This document shows, in pieces, positions 27,191 through 37,271 of a stretch of DNA of 64,000 nucleotides (the first letter of the stretch is position 1; each line of letters begins with the position of its first letter). The notes beneath the pieces are model-generated. The model worked only from the letters and a program-made list of their open reading frames with translations. It did not search any database and was not told the origin of the DNA. A program made the translations under genes and the position numbers. The DNA is taken from contig NC_020911.1 of NCBI RefSeq assembly GCF_000155675.2, positions 3,276,501 to 3,340,500 on the forward strand, given 5' to 3'. The stretch is from Octadecabacter antarcticus 307 (GTDB taxonomy: Bacteria > Pseudomonadota > Alphaproteobacteria > Rhodobacterales > Rhodobacteraceae).

Positions 27191-28525
27191 TCAGCCGAGG
27201 TAATCAGACCGTTGCAGACCATATTTCGCCATCTTTTCGTTCAGGGTCCGGCGTGGCAGGCACAACTCGTCCATAACATTCACAATCGACCCTTTGTGGC
27301 GGCGCATGGTGTTGTCGATCAACATCCGCTCGAATGCCTCGACAAATTCCTTCAACGGCTTGCCTTCGGTGGTAATGGCGGGTTGGCTTTCATCGTCTTC
27401 CGTCATTAATAGCGACGCAATCGAACCTGTGCCACGGCGATTTTGCAGCACCGCGCGTTCGGCCACATGATACAACTGGCGCACGTTGCCGGGCCATGGG
27501 GCCTGCAACAATTGCGCGACTTCCTGTGCGGACACTGCAGGCGCTTCGCAGCCGTATTCTTCGCCAAACCCTTCACCCAAACGGGTGAACAACGTCAGAA
27601 TATCTTCGCCGCGCGTGCGCAGGGGGGGCACTGTGATGCGCAGCGCCGCGAGGCGGTAAAACAAATCGTTACGCAACACGCTTTCGCAGGTCTTGCCTTC
27701 GTCCTGTAGGTTACAAATCGCCACAATACGAGTTTCGGACGGCGTGCCTTGTTCATTGATCGCCGTCAGCAGACGGGCCTGATTTGTTTCCGACAAGGCT
27801 TCGACGTCTTCAAGTACGATTGTGCCGCCGCGGGCTTCTTCAAGCGCGGGGATCGGGTCGTCTTGTCCGGCGGGGCCGAACAAGCGTTTGGACAAATCAT
27901 CGTCTTCGTAAGCCGCACATGAAATCAGCATGAACTTCTTGTTGGCGCGTGCACCAACCGCGTGCAGCGCATGGGCCACCAGTGTCTTGCCGGTTCCGGT
28001 TTCTCCTTCGATCAACACATGGCCATCCGCCTGCCCAAGATCGAGGATATCTTCTTTCAATCGCTCCATCACAGGGGACGCGCCGATAAGCTTCTTCATC
28101 AACGCCCCGCCATCGCTTAGTTCACGGCGCAACGCGCGGTTGTCCAACGTCAGACGCCGCGCAACGGTGGCTTTCTTGGCCAATTCGGTCATGCGATCGG
28201 GGTTGAACGGTTTTTCGAGAAAATCGAACGCACCGATGCGCATCGCTTCGACAGCCATGGGCACATCGCCGTGGCCGGTGATCATGATAACGGGCAGCGA
28301 ACTGTCGACGCCCTTTAGCTTCTTGAGAAACTGCATTCCGTCCATACCAGGCATTTTAATGTCACTGACCACGATGCCAGGGTAGTCTTGTCCGACACCT
28401 TTCAGTGCCTCTTCCGCGCTGGCGAATGTTTCAGTGTCGTAGCCCGACAACGCCAGCCATTGGCTGATCGACTGGCGCATGTCCTGTTCGTCGTCCACAA
28501 TTGCGATTTTCATGGCTTGGGCCAT
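27191..28525 (-). CDS. NtrC/DctD-type response regulator without GAFTGA loop
   Basis: The 444-residue protein has a receiver domain (DDEQDM; Asp in VVSDIKMPG; Lys in LEKPFN), an AAA+ domain with an intact Walker A (GETGTGKT) and a Walker B with an unusual TIVLEDVEAL, and a Fis-type HTH at the C-terminus (GSIVNVMDELCLPRRTLNEKM). GAFTGA is absent: the region reads RLFGPAGQDDPIPALEEA. It probably acts without sigma54. It follows its kinase gene by four bases; GGAG precedes the ATG. Confidence 0.88.
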   Translation of the reverse strand: MAQAMKIAIVDDEQDMRQSISQWLALSGYDTETFASAEEALKGVGQDYPGIVVSDIKMPGMDGMQFLKKLKGVDSSLPVIMITGHGDVPMAVEAMRIGAFDFLEKPFNPDRMTELAKKATVARRLTLDNRALRRELSDGGALMKKLIGASPVMERLKEDILDLGQADGHVLIEGETGTGKTLVAHALHAVGARANKKFMLISCAAYEDDDLSKRLFGPAGQDDPIPALEEARGGTIVLEDVEALSETNQARLLTAINEQGTPSETRIVAICNLQDEGKTCESVLRNDLFYRLAALRITVPPLRTRGEDILTLFTRLGEGFGEEYGCEAPAVSAQEVAQLLQAPWPGNVRQLYHVAERAVLQNRRGTGSIASLLMTEDDESQPAITTEGKPLKEFVEAFERMLIDNTMRRHKGSIVNVMDELCLPRRTLNEKMAKYGLQRSDYLG

Positions 28526-28529
28526 TTAG

Positions 28530-30326
28530 CTACTCCGCTACTTCTATGTTCTGGTTTAGTTCTTGGTCTAAGTCTAAGTCTAAGTCTGGGCCCAAAATAG
28601 GCAGTTCCACTTCAAATACAGCCCCACCCTTGTCCGAATTGCGCGCGGTGAGTCGTCCCCCGAAGTCGTTTACGATGCCCGATGAGATAGCAAGACCCAG
28701 CCCCGTGCCATCACCCGCTTGCTTGGTGGTATAAAATGGCTCAAACAATTCATCGAGGTCTTGAATCCCCGTGCCATTGTCGCGCACCGACAACCGCGCC
28801 ACATCGCCCTGCGCAAGCAGGATTTCAACGCTGGGTTCTGCGGCCATTTTTGTGGCGTCCAATGCGTTGCGCAACAGGTTGATAATGACTTGTTCCAGCC
28901 GCATCCGATCACCGTAAATCATCACCGGATGATCCGGCAAAGTGCGCGCAATTGCGACCTGCCGTTGGCGCAATTGTGGTTCCATCATTGACAACGAAGA
29001 CAGCACCGCGTCCTTCACATCAACGGGTTCAAGGTTGTCTTTGCCTTTGCGGGCATAGGATTTTAGCTGCTTGGTAATCGCCCCCATCCGGTCGATCAAA
29101 CCATCGATGCGTTGCACAGCAACAACGGCCTCTTCAGGGCGTTCACGTGCAATCAAAAGCCGCGCCCCCGCGAGGTAGGTTTTCATCGCCGCAAGCGGTT
29201 GGTTCAACTCGTGCGAAACAGCAGCCGACATTTCCCCCAACGCGGCCAATTTGGACGTCTGCGCGACGGTCTGTTCCGCCACCTCAAGGTCCTTCTCAAC
29301 CTTCTTTCGCTCGACAACTTCTTGCTGTAGACGACGGTTCAACTGGCGAAGCTCCGCCGATTCCAGCTGGAACATCCGCGCCGCAACATTCGATCTGCGC
29401 GACAATACCCAGAACAGTCCCGCCAGCAGGATCGCAAAGCCCATAATTTCGAGCGCGAGGATTGCGTTGACCCGTTCGCGCACAGACTGAAAAGTCGTGA
29501 AACTGATAATACGCCAGCCTTGAAACTGCACCCGCACTTCTTGACGCATCACACCGTCCCCGCGTAGATACGCGTCAATCGTCAGCGCGGACCAATCGGG
29601 CGTGCCACGCAGCGCGCGTTCAATTGCAGTTTGCGGTTCAAAAAGAGCTAACGCGTCAGCTTCCAGACGGCCCCGCCAACGCGGTTCGGTCGCCAAGATC
29701 GCGCGGCCTTCGCTGTCCAGCACCATCACCGCATCCGAAATGCCCGCCCAAGACCGTTCTAGCTTGGCAAGGTCCACTTCAACCGCCACGACACCAACGC
29801 CAAGACCGCTGTCATCGATGCGCCGCGAATAGGTGAACGAAAACCCGCCCTCGTCGCGTTCATAGACCGTGAAGACCGTGCTGTTGGATCGCAGTGCATC
29901 CAAAAACGAGCGCTGGCTGCGTTGATTTTCGCCAAGCCTTTCGCGGTTAGTTGCCGCTACGATGCGCCCGTCCGTGTCCATCAATACCAAGGACGCCGCG
30001 CCGATCTCATCCACGAATGACAACAGCCGCGCAGAAGATTGGGCATAGTCACCAGAATTCAGCGCGCCGATCAAAGCAGGATCGCGCGCCAACAATTGCG
30101 GCACAATGGAATTTCTCTGCAATTCGCTGATAAGGTTGGCAGAATACAGTGCAAGTCGCACATCCGCCGCATTGCGCGTACGTTCGGTAAAGCGTTCGGT
30201 CAAAAGCCGATTAGACGTGGAGACGACCACGCAGCCTAACGCCACGAGCGCGATCACAAGGATACGCGTCCACCAGACCGCTGAAAGGCGGCGCCGTCTC
30301 AAATGATCCCCCAAAACATGGCGCAA
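28530..30326 (-). CDS. DctB-like membrane sensor histidine kinase
   Basis: The 598-residue kinase has a membrane segment at about 18-38, a periplasmic Cache-type region to about 285, a second membrane segment at about 290-310, a coiled coil, a HisKA domain with His near 372 (AVSHELNQPLAAMKTY), and an ATPase domain with VSVRDNGTGIQD-like G1 (RDNGTGI) and GTGLGLAIS. The C-terminal tail is odd: a hexanucleotide repeat encodes Asp-Leu pairs. It pairs with the regulator just downstream and follows purQ by 37 bases. Its signal is unknown, perhaps a dicarboxylate as for DctB. Confidence 0.9.
   Translation of the reverse strand: MRHVLGDHLRRRRLSAVWWTRILVIALVALGCVVVSTSNRLLTERFTERTRNAADVRLALYSANLISELQRNSIVPQLLARDPALIGALNSGDYAQSSARLLSFVDEIGAASLVLMDTDGRIVAATNRERLGENQRSQRSFLDALRSNSTVFTVYERDEGGFSFTYSRRIDDSGLGVGVVAVEVDLAKLERSWAGISDAVMVLDSEGRAILATEPRWRGRLEADALALFEPQTAIERALRGTPDWSALTIDAYLRGDGVMRQEVRVQFQGWRIISFTTFQSVRERVNAILALEIMGFAILLAGLFWVLSRRSNVAARMFQLESAELRQLNRRLQQEVVERKKVEKDLEVAEQTVAQTSKLAALGEMSAAVSHELNQPLAAMKTYLAGARLLIARERPEEAVVAVQRIDGLIDRMGAITKQLKSYARKGKDNLEPVDVKDAVLSSLSMMEPQLRQRQVAIARTLPDHPVMIYGDRMRLEQVIINLLRNALDATKMAAEPSVEILLAQGDVARLSVRDNGTGIQDLDELFEPFYTTKQAGDGTGLGLAISSGIVNDFGGRLTARNSDKGGAVFEVELPILGPDLDLDLDQELNQNIEVAE
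28567..28586. repeat. Hexanucleotide repeat in the kinase 3' end
   Basis: TCTAAG is repeated three times here and encodes Asp-Leu pairs (DLDLDLD) on the minus strand near the C-terminus of the kinase. It is a candidate slippage site; a change by whole units would keep the frame. Confidence 0.6.
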
Positions 30327-30363
30327 TCTTACCGCCCCGCACCTGCGTCGTCCATCTTAGCGT

Positions 30364-31032
30364 TCAGGCAGACGTCAGCTGTGCTATCAAACCGGCGAAA
30401 AGGCGCTGACCATCGGTGTTGCCGTGCGCGTCTTCAAAGGCACGTTCGGGGTGTGGCATCATCCCGAGAACACGGCGATTCTGCGACAAAATTCCTGCGA
30501 TATCCGAACGGCTACCGTTGGGGTTGTCAGTATAGGTAAACGCCACGCGATCATCGCCCTGAAGCCGCACAATCGTGGCGTCATCTGCGAAATAATTACC
30601 GTCGTGGTGCGCAATCGGCACGCGGATGTCGGACCCCAGATCATAGCCATCGGTGTAGGGGGAATTGGACGTTTCAATTTTCAACCCCACCGTGCGACAG
30701 ATGTATTTCAACCCCGCATTGCGCAACAACGCACCGGGCAACAACCCTGTTTCGGTCAGAATTTGGAAGCCATTACATACCCCTAGGACATACCCACCCG
30801 CATTGGCGTGATCGACAACCGCGCGACAGATCGGCGAATTCGCAGCAATCGCACCGCAGCGCAGATAGTCACCGAACGAAAACCCACCGGGGATTGCGAC
30901 CAGATCAACACCGGGTGGAAGGGCCGCGTCCTTATGCCAAACGACCTGCACATCCGCACCGGATTTTTCCAGCGCAATGGCCATATCGCGGTCGCAGTTG
31001 GACCCTGGAAACTGGATCACAGCCGCCTTCAT
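30364..31032 (-). CDS. purQ: Phosphoribosylformylglycinamidine synthase subunit PurQ
   Basis: The 222-residue glutaminase subunit has the catalytic Cys86 in GVCNGFQ and the His-Glu pair in [10 protein letters not shown]. It supplies ammonia to PurL in the fourth step of purine synthesis. It overlaps purS by four bases. PurL is not in the window. Confidence 0.97.
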   Translation of the reverse strand: MKAAVIQFPGSNCDRDMAIALEKSGADVQVVWHKDAALPPGVDLVAIPGGFSFGDYLRCGAIAANSPICRAVVDHANAGGYVLGVCNGFQILTETGLLPGALLRNAGLKYICRTVGLKIETSNSPYTDGYDLGSDIRVPIAHHDGNYFADDATIVRLQGDDRVAFTYTDNPNGSRSDIAGILSQNRRVLGMMPHPERAFEDAHGNTDGQRLFAGLIAQLTSA

Positions 31033-31259
31033 AGAAAGTCGATCCGGTAGCTTTCGATGACCATATTGGCGAGCAGCTTTTCACACATCTCACCGACTTG
31101 GGCCTCAGTTGTACCCTCGGCCAGATCAAGCTCGATCACTTTGCCCTGACGCACGTCGTTGACGCCCGCAAACCCGAGCGCACCAAGTGCGTGTTTCACG
31201 GCAGCACCCTGAGGGTCCAAAACGCCGTCTTTCAACATCACGTGTACGCGGGCTTTCAT
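31029..31259 (-). CDS. purS: Phosphoribosylformylglycinamidine synthase subunit PurS
   Basis: The 76-residue PurS ([20 protein letters not shown], then [18 protein letters not shown]) bridges PurQ and PurL in the three-part enzyme of alphaproteobacteria. It is coupled to purQ (ATGA). Confidence 0.96.
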   Translation of the reverse strand: MKARVHVMLKDGVLDPQGAAVKHALGALGFAGVNDVRQGKVIELDLAEGTTEAQVGEMCEKLLANMVIESYRIDFL

Positions 31260-31334
31260 ACGCTGTTCCTAAATTTATTGCGAGTGAAAATCTTATTTTC
31301 ATCCCTTGGGCAAAAAACGGAAAATTCCGCGGTA

Positions 31335-32096
31335 TCAGTTAATAAGTGTAGGTTTCGGCATATGCGTCGCGTTTGACGGCAACACGCCAAGGCGTTTTGC
31401 GACCTCGGTGTAGGCATCGGCCAAATCACCCAAATCTTGCCGGAATACATCTTTGTCCAGCTTGCGGCCGGATTCGATGTCCCACAAGCGGCAGCTGTCG
31501 GGGCTGATTTCATCGGCGACAATCAGGCGCATGAAATCATTGTCCCAAACGCGGCCCACTTCAATTTTGAAATCGATCAGCTTGATGCCTACACCGTGCA
31601 TGACCCCTGCCATAAAATCGTTCACCCGCAACGCCAGCGCGATAATGTCATCAAGATCCTGCTGGGACGCCCAGCCAAACGCGATGATGTATTCTTCCGG
31701 CACCAACGGATCGCCCAGACTGTCGTCTTTATACGAAAACTCAACAATCGGGCGCGGCAGCGGCGTACCTTCTTCCATTCCCAACCGTTTGGCCATGGTT
31801 CCGGCAGCAAAGTTGCGCACGATCACTTCCAGCGGAATAATCTCAACCTGACGGATCAGTTGTTCGCGCATGTTTAGGCGGCGAATGAAATGCGTCGGCA
31901 CGCCGATGCGCGCCAGTCCCATCATAAAAAACTCCGAAAGACGGTTGTTCAGCACACCCTTGCCGTCGATGATTTCTTTCTTTTGGGCGTTAAACGCGGT
32001 CGCATCGTCCTTGAAATACTGAACAAGCGTTCCCGGCTCGGTACCCTCATAAAGGATCTTCGCCTTGCCTTCATACACCAGTTTACGACGTGCCAT
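31335..32096 (-). CDS. purC: SAICAR synthetase PurC
   Basis: The 253-residue enzyme joins CAIR and aspartate. It begins [20 protein letters not shown], has the signature [10 protein letters not shown] and the [10 protein letters not shown] end. It is the first gene of the purCSQ cluster, with 75 bases to purS, and is divergent from the zeta gene at 32258. Confidence 0.97.
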   Translation of the reverse strand: MARRKLVYEGKAKILYEGTEPGTLVQYFKDDATAFNAQKKEIIDGKGVLNNRLSEFFMMGLARIGVPTHFIRRLNMREQLIRQVEIIPLEVIVRNFAAGTMAKRLGMEEGTPLPRPIVEFSYKDDSLGDPLVPEEYIIAFGWASQQDLDDIIALALRVNDFMAGVMHGVGIKLIDFKIEVGRVWDNDFMRLIVADEISPDSCRLWDIESGRKLDKDVFRQDLGDLADAYTEVAKRLGVLPSNATHMPKPTLIN

Positions 32097-32257
32097 GCTG
32101 TCTCCTGCGGGGGCAGCGATTAATCACACCACTTTGAAGTTCAAAGCAGGCAGAATGTCCCCTATAGCGGCGTCATAAGCCAAGCCCCCCTTGCGGGCAA
32201 GCGTGGACGTGGTCATATCTTGTCGCAACGCCGCAAGAACAGCTAAAGGAAATACTA

Positions 32258-32572
32258 ATGTCCGGTTTTGATGATCGCGAAAGAGCATTCGAAAACAAGT
32301 TTGCCCATGACGCAGACATGCAATTCAAGTCAGAAGCCCGTCGCAACAAGCTGGTCGGCCTGTGGGCTGCCGGTTTGATGGGCAAAGAAGGCGACGATGC
32401 CTTGGCCTACGCCAAAGAAGTTATCAAAGCCGACTTTGAAGAAGCGGGCGACGAAGACGTCTACCGCAAGCTGTTCAAAGATGTCGGTCATCTGTCAGAT
32501 GAGGCAAGCATCCGCGCGAAGATGGTCGAATGCATGGCGCAGGCCAAAGGCCAGTTGATGAACGAGATCTGA
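32258..32572 (+). CDS. ATP synthase zeta subunit (DUF1476), copy 1
   Basis: The 104-residue protein is of the DUF1476 family. In Paracoccus denitrificans this is the zeta subunit, which enters F1-ATPase to block ATP hydrolysis. The N-terminal inhibitory part (MSGFDDRERAFENKFAHDAD) and the four-helix body are intact. The start has AAAGGA upstream. A second, more diverged copy lies at 43804. This copy, next to purC, looks like the standard one. Confidence 0.92.
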   Translation: MSGFDDRERAFENKFAHDADMQFKSEARRNKLVGLWAAGLMGKEGDDALAYAKEVIKADFEEAGDEDVYRKLFKDVGHLSDEASIRAKMVECMAQAKGQLMNEI

Positions 32573-32645
32573 CTTCCAGTCAGTTTTCTGGTCGAATTTT
32601 GACCGATCTCTGGGAAATTCAATTCTAATCCGCGATACATTTTGG

Positions 32646-32676
32646 GGCCAGTCCATCGAAAGGTGCGCTGGCCTTT
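32646..32676 (+). terminator. Possible terminator after zeta copy 1
   Basis: GGCCAG (32646-32651) pairs with CTGGCC (32668-32673), followed by TTTACG. The stem is short and the T run weak. Confidence 0.35.
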
Positions 32677-32751
32677 ACGTTATGAAAACCTACCACCCCT
32701 TATATCCATGTGATGGCGGGGGCGCTATTTCGACACGTGGTAGGAACCGGC

Positions 32752-34680
32752 ATGACAAACAACAGTGACGCTGCGGCGAAAACGTCGCCTAAAGTGGCTT
32801 TGATAACAGCGCTTGCCATCCGCGCCTTCAGACCAGCCAAATCCATCGCCAATCTCGTGCCAATCATCGCACTGAGCGTGTTCGCCACATTGTTCGTGCG
32901 CCATGTCTGGGCGATGGACGGCACTGCCATCTGGTTGGCGCTTTCGGCACTTGTTTGGTGGCAATGGAGCGCGGCTGTGGCGTTTACCGCTCTTAGTTTT
33001 CGCGCCATTGGCGTTTATGACGTCCTTGTTCACCGCGTTCTCCATACCGGACAATCGCCACGTAGCGCCCGTCGTGCAGGCATGAAAGCCATCGCGATGT
33101 CGCAGACATTGGGCTTTGGTGCTGTGACAGGCGCTTTGGTTCGTTGGCGTTGCCTGCCGAATTTGACCACGCGCGATATCGCCTGATTGTCTGCTGTCGT
33201 CACCTTGTCCTCGCTCGCGGCAATTGCGGTGACCGCCGCCTTTGTCGTGCCCTTGTCTGGGCTCGTTCCACGCTCAAGTGGTCTTATCAGCAGCGGATTG
33301 GCCGCCATTATCGCACTGACCCTGCTCGCCAGACTGAGCCACCGTTTGGGATGGATTCCTGCCCCCGTGCGCGCCCGCAATCTGTTAGCTTTGTTGATCG
33401 CGGCGGCGGCGGACACCGCCTTTGCAGCCACTGCACTTTGGGTGCTTTGGCCAGAACCAGTATCGTTTCATCTGCTGTTTGCAGCCTACCTCGTGGCACT
33501 CGGTGCGGGTCTTTTGTCCAATGCTCCGGGTGGCGTCGGCGCGTTCGATTTGACGCTCCTGGCCCTGCTGCCTGTCAACGATGCCGCCGCAGGGATGGCC
33601 GCTCTTTTGGCGTTTCGGGTTGTTTATTACGCCCTACCAGCGGGTTTGGCCCTGATAGGGTTGATCCGTCCCGTGCAGGCCCACACCCCCCGCAGGTTTC
33701 ACCACAACGAAGCGACATTGGCCCTGCAATCTGCACAAATATTAAATCACCCCAAAGCCGACCTCTTGACGCTGCAATGCGGGGGCTCTGGTGCGATTTT
33801 GGGTGATTTGCCCGACGCCATGACACTATTAGATCTACGCGGGTCAGACGCACCGCGCGCTCTTTATAAGTGCTCCGCTCCGCAAGCCGTGGACGCACGG
33901 ACAGCCGGCTGGCAGGTGCTGCGCTGCGCGAACGAAGCAGTGCTGGACCTTGCCACTTGGTCCTTGGATGGCGCAAAAAAGCGGCAATTGCGCCGCGCTC
34001 TGCGAACATTCGCCGCATCAGGTCTGCGCATTGCAGAGACGCGCAACATGACATCGCTCGCCCCGATTGCGGCAACGTGGGCACGCAGCAATGGCGGCGA
34101 ACGCGGCCTGTCTATGGGGCGATTTTGCCCCGACTATCTGCAGCGCCAGCGCGTCTTTGCCGCCTTTGACGGCGCCGTTCCAGTGGCCTTCGTCAGCTTT
34201 CACGCAAACGCGACCTGGACCCTTGATCTGATGCGTAATGGCACGACGCGCGGCGGCGCCCAACTGCCAAACGGTACGATGCAAGCCCATGTTTATGAAG
34301 GAATCCTTGCGGCGATGTGCGACGGCGCGGCCACGCTATCACTTGCCGCGGTCCCGACGCCTCCACCGCACCTGCCTTTCGCAAAACAAACCCTTACCAA
34401 GTCTTCAGGTCTGGTGCAGTTCAAGCAGGCCTTTGCCCCGATCTGGCAGCCGCGCTATCTGTGCGCACCCAGTATTTTTCATCTGACGTTAGCGGTGACA
34501 ACGCTGACCTTTGGCATCCACCGGCCACCGCCACTGCCGGACCTCAATCGCGTTCAGCGAAATGATGAAGATTATTCATTTGCACACACGGCACTGCCAT
34601 GCGAAGCGAATACATCCTCATTAGGAGCGTTCTGCGATGTCCCCGACCCTGCCTCATGTTCAGCCAAATGCCCTGACTGA
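32752..34680 (+). pseudogene. MprF-like lysyl-phosphatidylglycerol synthase/flippase, split by TGA
   Basis: The first part (32752-33186) holds a flippase-like membrane region (SFRAIGVYDVLVHR; GAVTGALVRWRCLP). An in-frame TGA at 33184-33186 interrupts it, and the same frame goes on to 34680 with more membrane segments and a DUF2156 aminoacyl-transferase domain (GLSMGRFCPDYL; WTLDLMRNG; LPNGTMQAHVYEG). The whole would be about 640 residues, as in MprF, which adds lysine to phosphatidylglycerol and flips it. TGG to TGA is the likely change. The part after the stop starts with TTG but has no ribosome site. Its 3' end overlaps the next gene by 44 bases. Confidence 0.75.
34573..34587 (+). promoter_or_regulatory. 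Shared motif before homocysteine methyltransferase gene
   Basis: TATTCATTTGCACAC, 49 bases before the ATG at 34637, is repeated exactly before the corrinoid-protein gene (35779). Here it is part of an inverted repeat ATGAA-GATTA-TTCAT. It is a candidate operator for methionine-cycle control; the regulator is not identified. Confidence 0.5.
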
Positions 34681-35674
34681 CCTACTTGCAACCCGTGATT
34701 GGCTGCTTGCGGATGGTGCGACTGGCACGACATTGTTCAACATGGGGCTGCAATCAGGCGACGCACCCGAGTTTTGGAATTTTGAACATCGCGACCGGAT
34801 CACGGCGCTGTATCAAGGCGCAGTGGATGCCGGATCAGATATCTTTCTCACCAATACCTTTGGCGGCAATGCATCACGGCTAAAGCTGCATGGCGGAGAA
34901 GACAAAGTACACGAAATCAACAAAGTGGCCGCCGAAATCGCCCGTGAAGTTGCGGATAAGTCTGGCCGCAAGGTGGTCGTCGCCGGATCCGTCGGCCCAA
35001 CGGGTGAGATCATGACACCAATGGGCTCACTGACCCACGCGCGCGCGGTGGAAATGTTTCACGAACAGGCAGAAGGCCTGAAAGCGGGCGGTGCGGACGT
35101 CGTATGGTGTGAGACAATTTCAGCAGGTGAGGAATACAAAGCGGCAGCAGAGGCTTTTGCAATGGCCGACATGCCATGGTGCGGCACCATGAGTTTTGAC
35201 ACCGCAGGACGCACTATGATGGGCCTGACAAGTGCAGAATTGGTGAAACTGGTCGGCAAACTGCCCAATCCACCGATTGCGTTTGGCGCAAACTGCGGCG
35301 TTGGCGCGTCTGATCTATTGCGCACCATTTTGGGATTCGGGGCCGCTGGACCGGAGCAGCCGATCATTGCCAAAGGCAACGCAGGCATTCCGAAATACGT
35401 CGATGGACACATCCACTACGACGGCACACCGGACTTGATGGCGGATTATGCCTGCCTTGCCCGCGACAGTGGGGCCACAATCATTGGCGGTTGCTGTGGC
35501 ACGACGCCGGACCATTTGCGCGCAATGCGCGCAGCGCTGGAAAACCGCCCCAAGGCTGATGCGCCAACGCTTGAAGCCATCGCCACGGCACTTGGCGGGT
35601 TTTCGTCGGTTTCAGACGGGACAGACGGCGCGGGGCCCGTGCGTGCACCACGACGTGGACGTAAACGCAGCTAG
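34637..35674 (+). CDS. Homocysteine S-methyltransferase (betaine-homocysteine/MetH-N type)
   Basis: The 345-residue protein is a zinc-dependent homocysteine methyltransferase. It starts with the family segment DGATGTTLF, and the zinc cysteines are in GANCGVG and GGCCGTTPDH. It equals the first domain of MetH. Roseobacter-group bacteria have been reported to split cobalamin methionine synthase into separate homocysteine, cobalamin and folate parts; this gene with the next one fits that. Betaine-homocysteine methyltransferase is the alternative. AGGAG precedes the ATG. A basic tail (APRRGRKRS) ends it. Confidence 0.88.
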   Translation: MSPTLPHVQPNALTDLLATRDWLLADGATGTTLFNMGLQSGDAPEFWNFEHRDRITALYQGAVDAGSDIFLTNTFGGNASRLKLHGGEDKVHEINKVAAEIAREVADKSGRKVVVAGSVGPTGEIMTPMGSLTHARAVEMFHEQAEGLKAGGADVVWCETISAGEEYKAAAEAFAMADMPWCGTMSFDTAGRTMMGLTSAELVKLVGKLPNPPIAFGANCGVGASDLLRTILGFGAAGPEQPIIAKGNAGIPKYVDGHIHYDGTPDLMADYACLARDSGATIIGGCCGTTPDHLRAMRAALENRPKADAPTLEAIATALGGFSSVSDGTDGAGPVRAPRRGRKRS

Positions 35675-35778
35675 GGCAGACGCAATTATGTTGACCCATT
35701 TTTTAGGCAGATGATCCGCTGTATCCACAAACAACATTGCACGACCAGGTGAACCCACCTCACGACAATCGTGCGAAG

Positions 35779-35793
35779 TATTCATTTGCACAC
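35779..35793 (+). promoter_or_regulatory. Shared motif before corrinoid-protein gene
   Basis: The second copy of TATTCATTTGCACAC lies 94 bases before the ATG at 35888. Here it is flanked to make an imperfect palindrome, GTGCGAA-N7-TTTGCAC. The match to 34573-34587 suggests common control of the two methyltransferase parts. Confidence 0.5.
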
Positions 35794-35887
35794 TCGTCGC
35801 TGGATGGTCACTCTATGTCGCAATCGTTCCAGACCAAATGGGTCATTTGGGCGCAAATCAGACAACAACACTTCAGAGGGTTCTGAC

Positions 35888-36592
35888 ATGTCCGACGATC
35901 AAGATGACATCATCCTAAGCGATTTGAATGACGACGATCTCGTCGCGCAAATGTTTGACGACCTCTACGATGGCTTGAAAGAAGAAATTGAAGAAGCCGT
36001 GAACATCCTGCTGGCACGCGAATGGACGCCCTACGACGTTCTGACTAAAGCGCTGGTTGGCGGCATGACGATTGTGGGCCACGATTTCCGCGACGGCATC
36101 TTATTTGTGCCAGAAGTTCTGCTGGCCGCCAATGCCATGAAGGGCGGGATGTTCATTCTGAAACCTCTGCTGGCCGAAACTGGCGCGCCGCGTGTCGGAA
36201 AAATGGTCATCGGCACCGTAAAGGGCGACATTCACGATATCGGCAAAAACCTCGTCTCAATGATGATGGAAGGCGCCGGTTTTGAGGTCGTGGACCTTGG
36301 CATCAACAATTCGGTTGAAAAATACCTTGACGCGATCGCGACAGAGGAACCCGATATTCTCGGTATGTCCGCCCTGCTCACGACGACGATGCCCTATATG
36401 AAAGTCGTGATCGACACGATGATCGAACAAGGCATTCGCGATGAAATGATCGTGCTGGTCGGCGGCGCACCGTTGAACGAAGAATTCGGTAAAGCCATCG
36501 GCGCAGACGCCTATTGCCGCGATGCGGCCGTCGCCGTTGAAACCGCCAAGACGTTTATGGCCCGCAAACACAACCAAGGGGCTTCGGCCTAA
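35888..36592 (+). CDS. Corrinoid (cobalamin-binding) methyltransferase protein
   Basis: The 234-residue protein has a helical cap (about 15-105) and a B12-binding Rossmann domain with GTVKGDIHDIGKN, where the His is the lower axial ligand of cobalt, followed by LLTTTMPYM and VLVGGAPLN. It matches the MtbC/MetH cobalamin module. It would carry the methyl group to the homocysteine methyltransferase encoded upstream. The ATG at 35888 has AGAGGG upstream; the longer frame is noncoding. Confidence 0.92.
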   Translation: MSDDQDDIILSDLNDDDLVAQMFDDLYDGLKEEIEEAVNILLAREWTPYDVLTKALVGGMTIVGHDFRDGILFVPEVLLAANAMKGGMFILKPLLAETGAPRVGKMVIGTVKGDIHDIGKNLVSMMMEGAGFEVVDLGINNSVEKYLDAIATEEPDILGMSALLTTTMPYMKVVIDTMIEQGIRDEMIVLVGGAPLNEEFGKAIGADAYCRDAAVAVETAKTFMARKHNQGASA

Positions 36593-36665
36593 GACCGATC
36601 GGTCCGTTATTTCTAGGTCCGGTGGTCACTTCGCCGGACCAGTTTTCGTTCGAAAGGCAATTCTG

Positions 36666-37271
36666 ATGCTGACCCTATTCGCCGCCAAAGGAACCGTCGC
36701 CGTTGCACCCCACATCGCGCTCGAAGAAACAGGCCTAGCTTACGAAATCAAGTGGATCAGCTTTGCGAACAATGACCAGAGAGCGCCAAATTATCTGGCT
36801 ATAAACCCCAAAGGCCGCGTGCCGGCTTTGGTCGTAGTACATGGCGTTCTCACTGAAGCACCGGCAATTCTCGACTATATCGCGGAAATTACAGGACAAT
36901 TGATGCCCGAGGATATCTTTGCACGTGCAAAAGTGCGCGAGATGATCGGGTACCTTGCGGCCACAATGCACATTAACCACGCCCACGGCGTGCGCGGAGC
37001 GCGCTGGTCCGATGACGCGGCGGCGCATGCGTCAATGGTCGCCAAAGTGCCCGAAACCATGGCGGCGTCCTGCGCTTACGTCGAAACATGCCTGCCCGAT
37101 GCGGGCTGGCTGGTTGGCGACTATACCATAGCTGACATCCACCTGTACAACGTCAGCCGTTGGCTTGCAGGCGACGGTGTGGAAATCGCTGACTACCCAA
37201 AACTCGCGGCGCATTTCGCGTCCATGCAAGCCCGCCCAGCCGTGGCCAAAGTCGCAGTGCTACATGGATGA
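36666..37271 (+). CDS. Glutathione S-transferase family protein
   Basis: The 201-residue protein has a thioredoxin-like N-terminal domain (INPKGRVPALVV with the cis-proline, then LTEAPAILDYIAE) and an all-helical C-terminal domain (VGDYTIADIHLYNV). The substrate is unknown. It lies 73 bases after the corrinoid gene and overlaps the DUF1638 gene by eight bases, so it belongs to the same cluster. Confidence 0.85.
   Translation: MLTLFAAKGTVAVAPHIALEETGLAYEIKWISFANNDQRAPNYLAINPKGRVPALVVVHGVLTEAPAILDYIAEITGQLMPEDIFARAKVREMIGYLAATMHINHAHGVRGARWSDDAAAHASMVAKVPETMAASCAYVETCLPDAGWLVGDYTIADIHLYNVSRWLAGDGVEIADYPKLAAHFASMQARPAVAKVAVLHG

Noticed and set aside
33184..33186. TGA as selenocysteine codon in the mprF-like gene
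   Set aside because: This family has no known selenocysteine position and I see no hairpin of the SECIS type after the codon; a nonsense change is simpler.
33144..33806. 220-codon frame in the mprF-like region
   Set aside because: Arg/Ser-rich shadow frame; the true frame has membrane and DUF2156 features.
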